A program made the translations under genes and the position numbers. Positions 54,688 through 63,634 of a DNA stretch of 64,000 bases are shown piece by piece. Below the pieces are notes generated by a model, which saw only the letters and a list, made by a program, of their open reading frames with translations, had not been told where the DNA came from and searched no databases. This DNA is from Bacillus sp. OV322 (GTDB lineage Bacteria; Bacillota; Bacilli; Bacillales; DSM-1321), in the NCBI RefSeq assembly GCF_900112495.1, contig NZ_FOMA01000007.1:186001-250000 (forward strand), given 5' to 3'. Each line of letters opens with the position of its first letter. Position 1 is the stretch's first letter.

Positions 54688-56133
54688 TTATTCAGATTGT
54701 ACCGGCAGACGAATAACAAACTTTGTGCCTTTTCCTTTTTCGCTTGTCACATCAATTTCGCCGTTATGGAGCTGGACCAGCTGTTTGACAATGGATAGGC
54801 CGAGCCCGAATTCTCCATAGGGGGTGCTGCTTCTTGAAAGGTCTGCTTTATAGAAACGCCTCCAGATAGATTCGATTTCTTTCGGATCAATTCCCTTTCC
54901 AGTATCTTCAATTTCAATAACTGTCTGCTTCATTTCTGATTTTCCTCTGAGCCAAATGGTTCCATTTTCAGTAAACTGGATGCTGTTTTTCGTAATATTG
55001 ATTAAAATCTGCGTTAAACGGTCATAATCGGCATAAACCTTCGCATTACTGTCTGCTTCTGCTATAAGCACGTTATTTTTTTCTTCAGCCTGAAACAACA
55101 GCTGTTCCTTGATGATTTCAAGCATTTCGAAAAGCTCAATATGCTCCTTGTTCAGCTTGATTTGGTTAGAACGGATTTTTTCATAATCCAAATTTTCATT
55201 CACCAGCCGAATCAGCCTCTTTGTTTCCTTGCTTGCGAGCTTAATTCCGTTTTCCCTGTCTTCCTCGGGAATGATGCCATCCTGTAAACCCTCGATCATT
55301 CCCCTGATTGTAGCAAGAGGTGTCCTAAGTTCATGAGAAACATCCGCCATAAACTGCCTTCTCCTGTTTTCCAGCACCTCGATTTCTTCATACGAAGCCT
55401 TCAGTCTTTCAGCCATTTTGTTAAAGTCATTTCCAAGGTCGCCAATCTCATCCAGCGCTGATGAAGGTACATGAACATCATACTTACCCGAAGAAATCAT
55501 TGAAGTCGCCTCCCTGATTCTTTTGATCCGGGAAACATGAATTTTAGACAGAACCCAGCTGAACAAAAAGGAAATGGCGAGCGCTATCAGCACGGTATAA
55601 AGCAGATAATGGTTGATTTCGCTGATCATTTCCGCAGAACCGCTGATAGGGGAAATTAGCAGGATTCCTCCCAGGAGGCTGCCATTCCTTATATAGGGAA
55701 GCACAACCATTGAAACCTCCTGTCCGAAGCGCTGGCTTTCCCGTTTAATGACAACGGTCTTTCCTTCAGAAATCTGTTTCCACTCATCGCGGGTCGGAAC
55801 AAATTTAGATAGCCTTCCAGTAAAAGGGTACACAATGTTTTGATTTTCGTCGAAGATGCTGAAGTTAATATTGCGGGCATTCAGCACGGTATAAAATTGC
55901 TCAAGCGTCGCTACAGGACCTTGTGGATTTTTCTCGAATTTATCAAGAATGCTCCTTCCATAGGTGATCAATTCATCCGTCTTATTCTGATAAACCAGTC
56001 TTTCTACATAATTTGCAAAAAGAAGACTCAGCACAATAAACGCTACGAGCAATACACTGATATGGCTTCCAAGCATTTGATAGATATAATTAACCCTTAG
56101 TTTCTGAAGCAGCAAGATCATTCTATTCTTCAT
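54688..56133 (-). CDS. Sensor histidine kinase of a YclJK-like pair
   Basis: Start set at the ATG at 56133, overlapping the regulator by 11 bp (GGCGGATG upstream); the frame to 56208 lies inside the regulator gene. A further ATG at 56121 is possible. About 481 residues: helix at ~22-42, a ~130-residue extracellular domain, helix at ~176-196, HAMP, HisKA with His267 (ADVSHELRTPLATIRG), and HATPase (NITKNSIQFTENG, GKGIDPKE, FGLGLSIVKQ). Complete kinase. The signal is not evident; size fits B. subtilis YclK. Confidence 0.9.
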   Translation of the reverse strand: MKNRMILLLQKLRVNYIYQMLGSHISVLLVAFIVLSLLFANYVERLVYQNKTDELITYGRSILDKFEKNPQGPVATLEQFYTVLNARNINFSIFDENQNIVYPFTGRLSKFVPTRDEWKQISEGKTVVIKRESQRFGQEVSMVVLPYIRNGSLLGGILLISPISGSAEMISEINHYLLYTVLIALAISFLFSWVLSKIHVSRIKRIREATSMISSGKYDVHVPSSALDEIGDLGNDFNKMAERLKASYEEIEVLENRRRQFMADVSHELRTPLATIRGMIEGLQDGIIPEEDRENGIKLASKETKRLIRLVNENLDYEKIRSNQIKLNKEHIELFEMLEIIKEQLLFQAEEKNNVLIAEADSNAKVYADYDRLTQILINITKNSIQFTENGTIWLRGKSEMKQTVIEIEDTGKGIDPKEIESIWRRFYKADLSRSSTPYGEFGLGLSIVKQLVQLHNGEIDVTSEKGKGTKFVIRLPVQSE

Positions 56134-56830
56134 GAGCATCCGCCGCTTCATCGAATTTATATCCCACTCCCCACACCGTATGAAGCATAGGCTTTCGTTG
56201 GGACCCAATTTTATTGCGAAGCCTCTTTATATGTACATCCACTGTTCTTTCATCTCCATAAAACTGGTAGCCCCAAACCCGTTCCAGCAGCTGTTCTCTT
56301 GAAAAAACCTGCCGCGGGTTGGTAATCAGATAATACAAGAGATCGAATTCCTTGGGGGTGAGGTTCGAAACAGGGCCTCCGTCTAAAAAGACTTCTCTTG
56401 TTTCTTTGCTTATTTTAAAATGGCGGGTCTTTATATAATGGCCCTCCTTGTCCCCCTCATTGCTTTCCTTTTCATATCTTCTTGAAACAGCCTTGATTCT
56501 TGCCATTAAGGCAAGCGGGCTGAAGGGTTTGGTAACATAATCATCTGCCCCAAGCTCAAGCCCCAGCACCTGGTCTGATTCACTGTCTTTAGCGGTCAGC
56601 ATAATAATAGGAATCCTGCTGCCTTCCTCTCTGATTTTGCGGCAAATGGTGACCCCATCCATTCCAGGCAGCATCCAGTCAAGGATAAGCAAATCCCACG
56701 ATCCGGATTTATAACGCTCATATCCATCATTTCCGTTTGTAATAAATTCCCCGTTCAGCCCCTCTTTGGCAAAAAACATTTCCAGCATGGAACTGACACT
56801 TTCATTATCTTCTATTACAAGGATATCCAT
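56123..56830 (-). CDS. OmpR-family response regulator of a YclJK-like pair
   Basis: 235 residues: receiver with IEDNE at 6-10, Asp51 in LILDWMLPGMDG and Lys in YVTKPFSP, then a winged-helix effector (LTPKEFDLLYYLITNPRQVF, YGDERTVDVHIKRLRNKI). First gene of the pair. No 11-bp-phased repeats were seen in the short upstream gap. Confidence 0.92.
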   Translation of the reverse strand: MDILVIEDNESVSSMLEMFFAKEGLNGEFITNGNDGYERYKSGSWDLLILDWMLPGMDGVTICRKIREEGSRIPIIMLTAKDSESDQVLGLELGADDYVTKPFSPLALMARIKAVSRRYEKESNEGDKEGHYIKTRHFKISKETREVFLDGGPVSNLTPKEFDLLYYLITNPRQVFSREQLLERVWGYQFYGDERTVDVHIKRLRNKIGSQRKPMLHTVWGVGYKFDEAADAHEE

Positions 56831-56924
56831 CTTGCATTCTCCTTTAGCATTGTAGTTCTTTATTTTAAATTAAGACTATCATCGAAGATTAGCAAATAAT
56901 TTATTCTTTGCAGCGCATGAAAAA

Positions 56925-56946
56925 AAAGAGACAGGAATGTCTCTTT
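56925..56946 (-). terminator. Terminator of the carboxylesterase gene
   Basis: AAAGAGACA and TGTCTCTTT, a 9-bp stem with a 4-base loop, followed on the minus strand by TTTTTCATG. Confidence 0.8.
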
Positions 56947-56959
56947 CAAATTGCCGGCA

Positions 56960-57721
56960 TTATTCATGTAATGTCTGACTGCAGACTTTGTCTATAAAGG
57001 CCAGCGACTCTTCAATAATCAGGGTCTGGTCAAAGTCCAGTGTTGCCACATGATAGCTGTTTTGAAGAGTCACAATCTTCTTCTCCTCAGAAGAAATGCG
57101 TTCATAAATCACTTCAGCATTATCCGGTGGCACTACATGGTCTTCCTCGGAAACAAAAATAAGTGCGGGACATGATATACGGCTAAGTTCAGCTCTCACT
57201 TCATCTGTTAAAGAAACCAGCTCCATCAGTGATTTTACAGGTGTTTTCTCATAAGCAAGCTCTGAAACAGCCGGATTCTTAATATCTGAACCAATAGCAT
57301 CCATATATCTTGTATTGCTTAAATCCTTTCCTTCACCCATTTTTTCCAGATCTATTGCTGCATTGATTGGTATCACAGCCTCAATTTCAGGGTGTTTTTC
57401 TGCAAGATAAAGAATCAATGTGCCTCCCATGGAAAGACCAGTGACTGCGATCCTGTCACAGCGCTTTTTCAGCCATTGATACCCTTCTTCCACCGAAGCC
57501 ATCCAGTCGCCGCGTACAGTTGATTCCAGTTCTTCATAATGGGTGCCATGTCCTTTAAGCCTTGGCAAGCAAACCGTATACCCCTTGTCAGCATAAGCCT
57601 CCGCAATTGGCCGCATACTTTGCGCCGTACCTGTAAAACCATGGGATATGAGAATGCCCGTCCTGTTTCCTTCAAAATAAAATGGCTCCGCTCCTTTTAG
57701 GATCGGATATTGTTCAGCCAT
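56960..57721 (-). CDS. Alpha/beta-hydrolase carboxylesterase (Est30-like)
   Basis: 253 residues from the ATG with AAAGGAGAC upstream (MAEQYPILKGAEPFYFEGNR); the frame to 57793 is rejected. Oxyanion-hole motif SHGFTG at 26-31, nucleophile Ser97 in TGLSMGGT, Asp194 in SEEDHVVPP and His224 in NSYHVATLD. Sequence and triad spacing closely follow the Geobacillus Est30 monoacylglycerol-lipase-like esterases. Cytosolic, single gene. Confidence 0.92.
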   Translation of the reverse strand: MAEQYPILKGAEPFYFEGNRTGILISHGFTGTAQSMRPIAEAYADKGYTVCLPRLKGHGTHYEELESTVRGDWMASVEEGYQWLKKRCDRIAVTGLSMGGTLILYLAEKHPEIEAVIPINAAIDLEKMGEGKDLSNTRYMDAIGSDIKNPAVSELAYEKTPVKSLMELVSLTDEVRAELSRISCPALIFVSEEDHVVPPDNAEVIYERISSEEKKIVTLQNSYHVATLDFDQTLIIEESLAFIDKVCSQTLHE

Positions 57722-57916
57722 ATTTCTGTCTCCTTTCTGATTAAAGTTGCAATCATAATAGAAGTTCGCTGATCTGCCCTTTATTTCCTGCAAAACTCAT
57801 CTGTGCAGGGGCAATTGGTATTTATATTAGCAGAGGGCTGTTTTCTTAAAATTTGTGTATTAGCTGATCGTTTAACAAAAATTGTGTGTCAGGCTATCAG
57901 GGATTATTTAAGACAT

Positions 57917-58894
57917 TTAAATGGCCTCATAAACCTTTTTAGTCTTAGGGTCGACTCCATACCATCCCCATGTGGCTGTATGCCCTTCCTTGGTTTTAGG
58001 ATTATCTATTACTACTTCAAATACATGGATGATGTAATCCCCATTGTCTGCGTCATGATCATACTGTGCTTTGATATTTGAAGAATTCTCCATGTGCAAA
58101 AAGCTTTTCACAAGCTTCTCTGCTTCGCTGTGTGTCAGGCTTTTAGCCGTTTGCCCATGCTTATCATCGTTTTTCTTGCCTGCGGAGGGTTCAGGCTCAT
58201 TCGGTTTTGGCGCTGGATCTTCCTTTTCCTTAGGGACCTCCGCTGCCGGCTCCTTTTGTTCTTCTTCTTTAGAACCATCCTGTGAGTCATTCTTTTCTTT
58301 TGAACCGGCCTGTTCCTTTACCGAGTCATTCTTTTCTTCTGAAGGCTTGATGGATGCTGTTTTACTGTAAGCCTGTTTTTGGTCAGCGGCCTGTTTGATC
58401 AGAGCATTGGCTTCTTCTTTAAGAGCAGGATCCGCTGATTTTTCAGCAACCTCCTGAAACTGTTTGCTTGCTTCATCGAATTTTTTTTGATTCAGGGCTG
58501 TTAGCCCATCACTTAATTTGGCTTTCAGTTCAGTGCTTTGTTTGTCTGCAAGTACACCTTTTTCCATCCAGTCTTTTGCTTCCTTCTTAAGGTCCTTGTC
58601 TTCCTGCTGCTCTGCCTTCATATCCAGAACCTTTTTAAAGAAAGAAACCGAGACCTTAAAGTCCCCTTCATTAAAAGCCTTTGTGCCTTCTTCCATATAT
58701 TTTGAAGCCTTCATAAGCTCTTTTGCCTCATTTGTCCGATTATCCTTAAATGCTTTGCTGAAGGCTTCAGAAGCTTCCTGATAATGCCCATCCTTCAGCT
58801 GGTCTTTCCCAAGCTCCATATTGCTGCTGTATACTTTTGATGTGCAGCCTGTCAATAGAGCCAGTGAAACCAATAATAAACCTGCTTTTTTCAT
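57917..58894 (-). CDS. Lipoprotein with TPR-like helices and charged linker
   Basis: 325 residues. Signal peptide with lipobox LLTGC (Cys17). Residues ~25-165 are helical TPR-like repeats (GKDQLKDGHYQEASEAFSKA; KAFNEGDFKVSVSFFKKVLD; GLTALNQKKFDEASKQFQEV). Residues ~175-250 are a Lys/Glu/Pro-rich linker, and the last ~75 are a compact domain ending GWYGVDPKTKKVYEAI, reminiscent of small PepSY/YhfM-like folds. Surface-exposed, function unknown. A similar style of C-terminal domain follows Lys/Glu linkers in other Bacillus lipoproteins. Confidence 0.8.
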   Translation of the reverse strand: MKKAGLLLVSLALLTGCTSKVYSSNMELGKDQLKDGHYQEASEAFSKAFKDNRTNEAKELMKASKYMEEGTKAFNEGDFKVSVSFFKKVLDMKAEQQEDKDLKKEAKDWMEKGVLADKQSTELKAKLSDGLTALNQKKFDEASKQFQEVAEKSADPALKEEANALIKQAADQKQAYSKTASIKPSEEKNDSVKEQAGSKEKNDSQDGSKEEEQKEPAAEVPKEKEDPAPKPNEPEPSAGKKNDDKHGQTAKSLTHSEAEKLVKSFLHMENSSNIKAQYDHDADNGDYIIHVFEVVIDNPKTKEGHTATWGWYGVDPKTKKVYEAI

Positions 58895-58966
58895 GCGATG
58901 TCCTCCCGATTATGTGTCCCGCTCCTCGATTTAAAATCTGCTAGTGTCGGGATTCTTAATAAATAA

Positions 58967-59195
58967 AGGCTCTTTCCTTAAAGATTGTTGTTTTTTTAAT
59001 TTGTTATGTGGGGCGTTCCCATTGTCAAGTCAGGTTGATTAGAGCGTAAGGTGCGAGACTCCTGCGGATTAGCAGAACAGGTGAGACCTAAGCAGGCGCA
59101 GCCGAGGAGGCTCAACGGCTGCCCGCGGAAAGCGAGCATCCTGGAGCGGAAATCAACCACCTTGTTTCATAGCAACAAAGTTTACGAAAACAGCC
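58967..59195 (+). mobile_element. MITE-like element, copy 7 (most complete)
   Basis: Left end AGGCTCTTTCCTTAAAGATT, right end TTTACGAAAACAGCC (its reverse complement GGCTGTTTTCGTAAA is the matching inverted repeat). Perfect 7-bp flanking repeats TAAATAA at 58960-58966 and 59196-59202. 229 bp with the full core. The remaining 130 bp before the next gene carries no clear signal. Confidence 0.8.
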
Positions 59196-59331
59196 TAAAT
59201 AAATTATATCATGTAAATTAAGCCTATTTTATCCATTATTTTATAATCTTTTGCCTTTGGCTAATTTAGGGTTATTTTGATTTAATTTGTGGTAGAGAAC
59301 AGGTAAGAAAAGGAAAAAGGAGATGGATGCA

Positions 59332-59694
59332 ATGGATTCTGAAAAAAGAACGTATTATGTGGATCTTGTTGGCGGTGATGTGCTTCTTGAGTCTGTCAGA
59401 GAAGAAAATCCGAGTTTTGTCATTGAAGCAAACGACAGTGAAGTAAATGAACTAAAAAGCTATCTTGAAAAAAATCATACGGCTGACATGAAAACATATG
59501 TCCGTTCACATATTCCTTATGAGGAATATCACAAGGATTCTCAAAACGGGAAATATGACCGGACGATTCAGAATATCTACGCCATGATTTATAAATTAGG
59601 AAATGAGCAATCACGGAGGTTCATTGAAGAAATGGGAATACTCGAAGATGACAATTATCAGGAAAGAAAGGATATACAGCGCTTTAAACAATAG
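59332..59694 (+). CDS. Conserved-looking small cytosolic protein, unknown
   Basis: 120 residues from the ATG with AAGGAG 9 bases upstream (MDSEKRTYYVDLVGGDVLLE); an ATG nine bases earlier is too close. Begins with beta-like YYVDLVGGDVLLES, then mixed helix with a basic/Tyr stretch (VRSHIPYEEYHKD) and a helical C-terminus (FIEEMGILEDDNYQERKDIQ). No catalytic motif is evident. Convergent with the GTPase gene and sharing its terminator. Confidence 0.75.
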   Translation: MDSEKRTYYVDLVGGDVLLESVREENPSFVIEANDSEVNELKSYLEKNHTADMKTYVRSHIPYEEYHKDSQNGKYDRTIQNIYAMIYKLGNEQSRRFIEEMGILEDDNYQERKDIQRFKQ

Positions 59695-59782
59695 TATTTT
59701 TTGAAGCAAGCCCGTTCCTGAGTACCAGTGACTACTGGAGAAGGCTTGCTGATTAATAGTCGGAGACAATACGGTCATCAAC

Positions 59783-59819
59783 AAAAAAACGTTTCCGCAA
59801 TTTGCGGAAACGTTTTTTT
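59783..59819. terminator. Bidirectional terminator
   Basis: AAAAAAACGTTTCCGCAA and TTGCGGAAACGTTTTTTT pair without mismatch; it ends both convergent genes. Confidence 0.9.
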
Positions 59820-62543
59820 CTATTTGCCTGCATTCATCATCCATTCATATTGACGCAGCTTAACCTCAAATAATGTAATGGGATCCAGATATACTTCAGG
59901 GTTTTCTCTCATTTTATCAAGTGCTTCCTGGCTTTCCTTGATTTCTTTATGAGAGGCGGTAACCGCTTGGTTTAGAACATTCAAAGGATATCTGAAGAAA
60001 AGGGAAATATCACGGTCTAACGATTTTTCAAACAAATCAAACTGTGATAAGTATTTTTTAGCAATGCTCTCTGCTACATCATCATAATCCATCGTTTCAA
60101 GGAATTTCTTATACCTTGTATACAGCGCAGCCTTATTTTGGGCAATGGCCCCTAACAGCTTGCCTGCTCCTTTAAGAAGAAGCTGTGAAGGAGTATGACG
60201 CATTAAAATATTGACTTCATCGCTATAGACCCCGCTTGTCATCCGGTCTGCATCGCGTCTCCAGTCATCCAGAACTTTGAAATCACACTCCAGCTGAATC
60301 CGGTCATCTCCATACAAGGTGTTAAAGCCATCTGACATTTCCTCAAGATAAAACTGGCTTTGAGAAAACTCTTCCTGCGAAACAGCAATCCAATCCTGCA
60401 GACTGCGATAAAATTTAGGAGATACCGTCTGATTAATAAATTCCTGGATTTTAGAGTTCATGGCATCATTCAAATCAATATGCACACGGCGGAAATCACT
60501 ATCTTCATTTAAAAGATTCGCACACTTGCGCAGTATTTTCGGAATTTCAGTTGTCAGGTCATTTTTCACTTCTTCTTTAATTGCCCTGTAGGATGATTTA
60601 AGTATTCTCATTTTTTCTTTTTCATTATCATGAAGCTGATTAATGGCACCATTAAGCTTTACGGCCATTTCTTCATTCCATTGGATAGAATCTATATAGC
60701 CATTCTCCATGTCTCTTCGTCTTTCCAGCAGGTCAGATAATGTTTTTCTGGTAAAGTATAAAATCCGTTCTGTCCGCTCCTCTGCCAGATTTCCCTTAGG
60801 GAATCCATAGGCAAGGAACTCTGCAAGATCATTCAGCTGTTTTTGACCCTGGTAATTTGCGGACCACGCAAAAACAGAAGCTGCAGGAAAATACTCGCGA
60901 ATTCGGGCTGTGGTTTCTTCCAGTACTCGAATTGCATCTTGTTCGTTATAAATCTTCTCCATCCTGTTTAGGATAAAGTGGATGTGCTGATAAGGGGACT
61001 CTTTCTTAATATCAAGCAAAATCGTCCGTTCTCTTTCCGTAAACGGAGCACTTGCATCAAGAACATAAAGTATTCCATCTGCGGCATGTGTGCTTTCCAG
61101 CAATTCTTCCCTTATGCCTGCCTGCCCGTTTAATACGGGTGTATCAATCAGCCCAATAGATTGGCTCTGCAGAAATTCAGAAGGGAATTTCACTTCAAAT
61201 ACAGAATCCCGCTGCCGCCGGCTGAGAGAGATCGCTTCTAATTCATCCAGCGGAATAATGCCGCTTGGAGATATCTCGGTGATTTGTGCTAAGTCGCTAT
61301 CACTTATTGAAGTGAAAACAGATGTGTCTGGTTTTGTAATTTCTTCGCCGCTCAAAAAATTAACAAACAGCGATTTATTTGACTCTCCAGTTCCTGCAAC
61401 AAGAATCTGTTGGATTTGAATATTCGATAGGAGATCTGCCATCCACTTGGTTTTCTCCCCGATTTGCAGTTCATGCCTGCTCGCCCAATGGAGGATGCTT
61501 TCAAAGAGAGCCTTACTCTCGCGAAGCGAATCCGGGTGTTTTCTTGACTTCATCAATACCGTTTCGGCGTCATGGGCCACGCTGTCTTGGATGCTGCCTT
61601 GAAAATTCTCGCTCCATGAGAGAACAGCAGCAGCTGCGAATAAGGCGTTTTGGTCTTCTGAAAGCTTCAGCCAATTCATTAATACCTGAGGAACTGTAAA
61701 CTGTATGTCTTTAATCAAGTAGCTTCCGTCAATCAGCTCCAGGTATGTTCTTTGATACACTTGTGATAAATCTGTCCATGAATCAAATTGATTGATTTCA
61801 GCTTCAGATATAAGAGAGTTAATAGATTCAAGCCATGCAAAGTACGTATCCTGTTTCCTGTATATACTCCATAGTGAGAGCACAACTTTTTCAAATCGGT
61901 TCCTGTCTGCATCATAAAGCGATTTCAGCATAGGGATGAAATAATCAGGAGGCAGATCTTCCGTATATCCGCTGTCGATATACCCTAGAAGCACATCGAA
62001 CCAATGAAGATATCCTGTACGCATACTTTCGCTCATCGCAAGCTCGATGCCGCTGTTCCAATCCTGCTGCTCCTCAAAAAAGGCACGCGCCACTTCAGAG
62101 ACATTTGGATAATCCGGATAAAACGAGACAACATCTTTAATTGTTTTTGAAGCCAGGTCGAATCTTTTTTCTTCTATGTATAGTGAAAAAAGCTGAAGAG
62201 CGACTTCTGCCCTTAGCACAAGATCGTCTGTTGTAATGGACTTATACTTTTCTTCAGCCATGGAAAGCATTTCAAGCTCATAATAAGCATCAGCTATATT
62301 TTTGTTTGCCCATGAACTTAATTCAGAGTCAATGTTCTCCCATTTAAAAACTGCCGTTTCATAGTCCTTAGAATGAAAATAAACCTCCCCCTGTGCAAAC
62401 CGTATGGAAGCAAGCTCCGGCACATCACTTTTTTGCCGTTCGAGATACGCCTCTCCCAAAATCTGAATGGGATGTGCTGTTTCGTTTTCCCCAATCAATG
62501 TTTCATAAAATTTCTTATTTATTAATAAATTTTCTGAAATCAT
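59820..62543 (-). CDS. Large TPR plus dynamin-like GTPase protein
   Basis: 907 residues, GGGGGACAG upstream of the ATG. Residues ~25-240 are TPR-like helices (FAQGEVYFHSKDYETAVFKW). Residues ~375-590 are a GTPase domain: the P-loop reads GTGESNKS (384-391), with Asn where GxxxxGKS has Gly; then DTPVLNG (467-473) for DxxG and NRME (526-529) for N/TKxD. Residues ~600-900 are long helices rich in Glu/Lys, like a dynamin stalk. No membrane helix or signal peptide. Bacterial dynamins act on membranes; a TPR front half is unusual. Whether GTP is hydrolysed is open. Single gene; its antisense neighbour shares the terminator. Confidence 0.82.
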   Translation of the reverse strand: MISENLLINKKFYETLIGENETAHPIQILGEAYLERQKSDVPELASIRFAQGEVYFHSKDYETAVFKWENIDSELSSWANKNIADAYYELEMLSMAEEKYKSITTDDLVLRAEVALQLFSLYIEEKRFDLASKTIKDVVSFYPDYPNVSEVARAFFEEQQDWNSGIELAMSESMRTGYLHWFDVLLGYIDSGYTEDLPPDYFIPMLKSLYDADRNRFEKVVLSLWSIYRKQDTYFAWLESINSLISEAEINQFDSWTDLSQVYQRTYLELIDGSYLIKDIQFTVPQVLMNWLKLSEDQNALFAAAAVLSWSENFQGSIQDSVAHDAETVLMKSRKHPDSLRESKALFESILHWASRHELQIGEKTKWMADLLSNIQIQQILVAGTGESNKSLFVNFLSGEEITKPDTSVFTSISDSDLAQITEISPSGIIPLDELEAISLSRRQRDSVFEVKFPSEFLQSQSIGLIDTPVLNGQAGIREELLESTHAADGILYVLDASAPFTERERTILLDIKKESPYQHIHFILNRMEKIYNEQDAIRVLEETTARIREYFPAASVFAWSANYQGQKQLNDLAEFLAYGFPKGNLAEERTERILYFTRKTLSDLLERRRDMENGYIDSIQWNEEMAVKLNGAINQLHDNEKEKMRILKSSYRAIKEEVKNDLTTEIPKILRKCANLLNEDSDFRRVHIDLNDAMNSKIQEFINQTVSPKFYRSLQDWIAVSQEEFSQSQFYLEEMSDGFNTLYGDDRIQLECDFKVLDDWRRDADRMTSGVYSDEVNILMRHTPSQLLLKGAGKLLGAIAQNKAALYTRYKKFLETMDYDDVAESIAKKYLSQFDLFEKSLDRDISLFFRYPLNVLNQAVTASHKEIKESQEALDKMRENPEVYLDPITLFEVKLRQYEWMMNAGK

Positions 62544-62924
62544 CTCTGTCCCCCGCCATGTTAATGTAATATATTTTCGCAGCTCCCCGCCATATACTGC
62601 AGTGAACTGTACTTACCAATCCATTACCTTCTTTAACTGTAAGATAAACACCAATTATATGAATTAAGAAGATAAACTCCTAACATATTATTTTAGCAAA
62701 ATAAACAGCTCTATAGATTTCATTTACCTTACAATTTAGCGTCAATGTTTTCCTGTAATGGAAATACACCAAATGATTTTTACACGTAAAAAGAAAAACA
62801 ATAAGTTATTCGAGTAATAATATTACTACAGCGCAGGAACCCTCTTCAGGAGAATGGGCAGCAAAATTAGATGCCAAAGCAAAAGCAGGGCTAATCTTCT
62901 GTACCTTATAGAAGCGACCCTTAA
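62544..62924. other. 380-bp intergenic stretch
   Basis: AT-rich, with no gene, terminator or repeat that I can support. Confidence 0.5.
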
Positions 62925-63260
62925 TCACCCTTCAACGGACTTAATGATATGCTCGTAAATTTCCCTTGATTGATTAACCATAGTTTCAGCAGCTTTTTGT
63001 GCCGCCTCTTTAGATTCATATCGCTCAGTGGACAGGAATTGGCGGCCAGCCGCTTCTTCCCATAGTGACCATTTTTTCGTTCCGGCTATCTGCGCTATGC
63101 AAATGGTGGTTTCTTCTCCATGAATGGGGACTGTTTTTCCCGCTTCTTCTTTTGTGTCAATTGCAATATTAAAGCCACCCATCTTTATAATTTCGTGATC
63201 CTTTACATGGCTGTACCTGACAATGTTTTTTTGCTTTTTCTTTTTACTATTCTTCCCCAT
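62925..63260 (-). CDS. Small basic protein, unknown
   Basis: 111 residues: a strongly basic head (MGKNSKKKKQKNIVRYSHVK) followed by a mixed alpha/beta body with FNIAIDTKEEAGK, WSLWEEAAGRQFLSTERYES and a C-terminal amphipathic helix (AAQKAAETMVNQSREIYEHI). The basic head suggests nucleic-acid or ribosome contact, which is only a guess. Lone gene, no family recognised. Confidence 0.7.
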   Translation of the reverse strand: MGKNSKKKKQKNIVRYSHVKDHEIIKMGGFNIAIDTKEEAGKTVPIHGEETTICIAQIAGTKKWSLWEEAAGRQFLSTERYESKEAAQKAAETMVNQSREIYEHIIKSVEG

Positions 63261-63487
63261 GAATTTAAAACTCCTTATTATATAGTTTGGTTCCTTCTAT
63301 TTTAACAATAAGTCTTTAGAAAAGAACAAAATGAGGCTCACCACTCTCACATACCATGCTCTATTAGTATCCAAAGTGTTTGCATTTTAGCCAATTGCAT
63401 TGCTTTGCCAGACAGGCAACCCGGAATACGCCAGCCTTCTTATACTTGTAACTGCTTCAAAATATAACGTGCTATGAAAAAAGACAG

Positions 63488-63526
63488 GCTGATTTCCGTT
63501 CAAGGATACCCGCTCCAATCAACAAG
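63488..63526 (-). repeat. Remnant of the MITE-like element, copy 8
   Basis: In reverse orientation GATTTCCGTTCAAGGATACC followed at once by CGCTCCAATCAAC: the two arms of the element core with the middle deleted. Terminal repeats are not recognisable. The rest of 63261-63601 holds no gene. Confidence 0.4.
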
Positions 63527-63601
63527 ACAAAACGAGGAGATCGCAAAATAATAAAACACATTGGCAATAGGAGGCGGACTGCACATAAAAGTCTGATTGA
63601 A

Positions 63602-63629
63602 AAAGCCAGCCATCGGAAATGGCTGGCTG
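63602..63629 (-). terminator. Terminator of the right-edge gene
   Basis: AGCCAGCCAT and ATGGCTGGCT, perfect 10-bp stem with a 5-base loop; on the minus strand TTTTTCAATC follows. Confidence 0.85.
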
Positions 63630-63634
63630 TTCCT

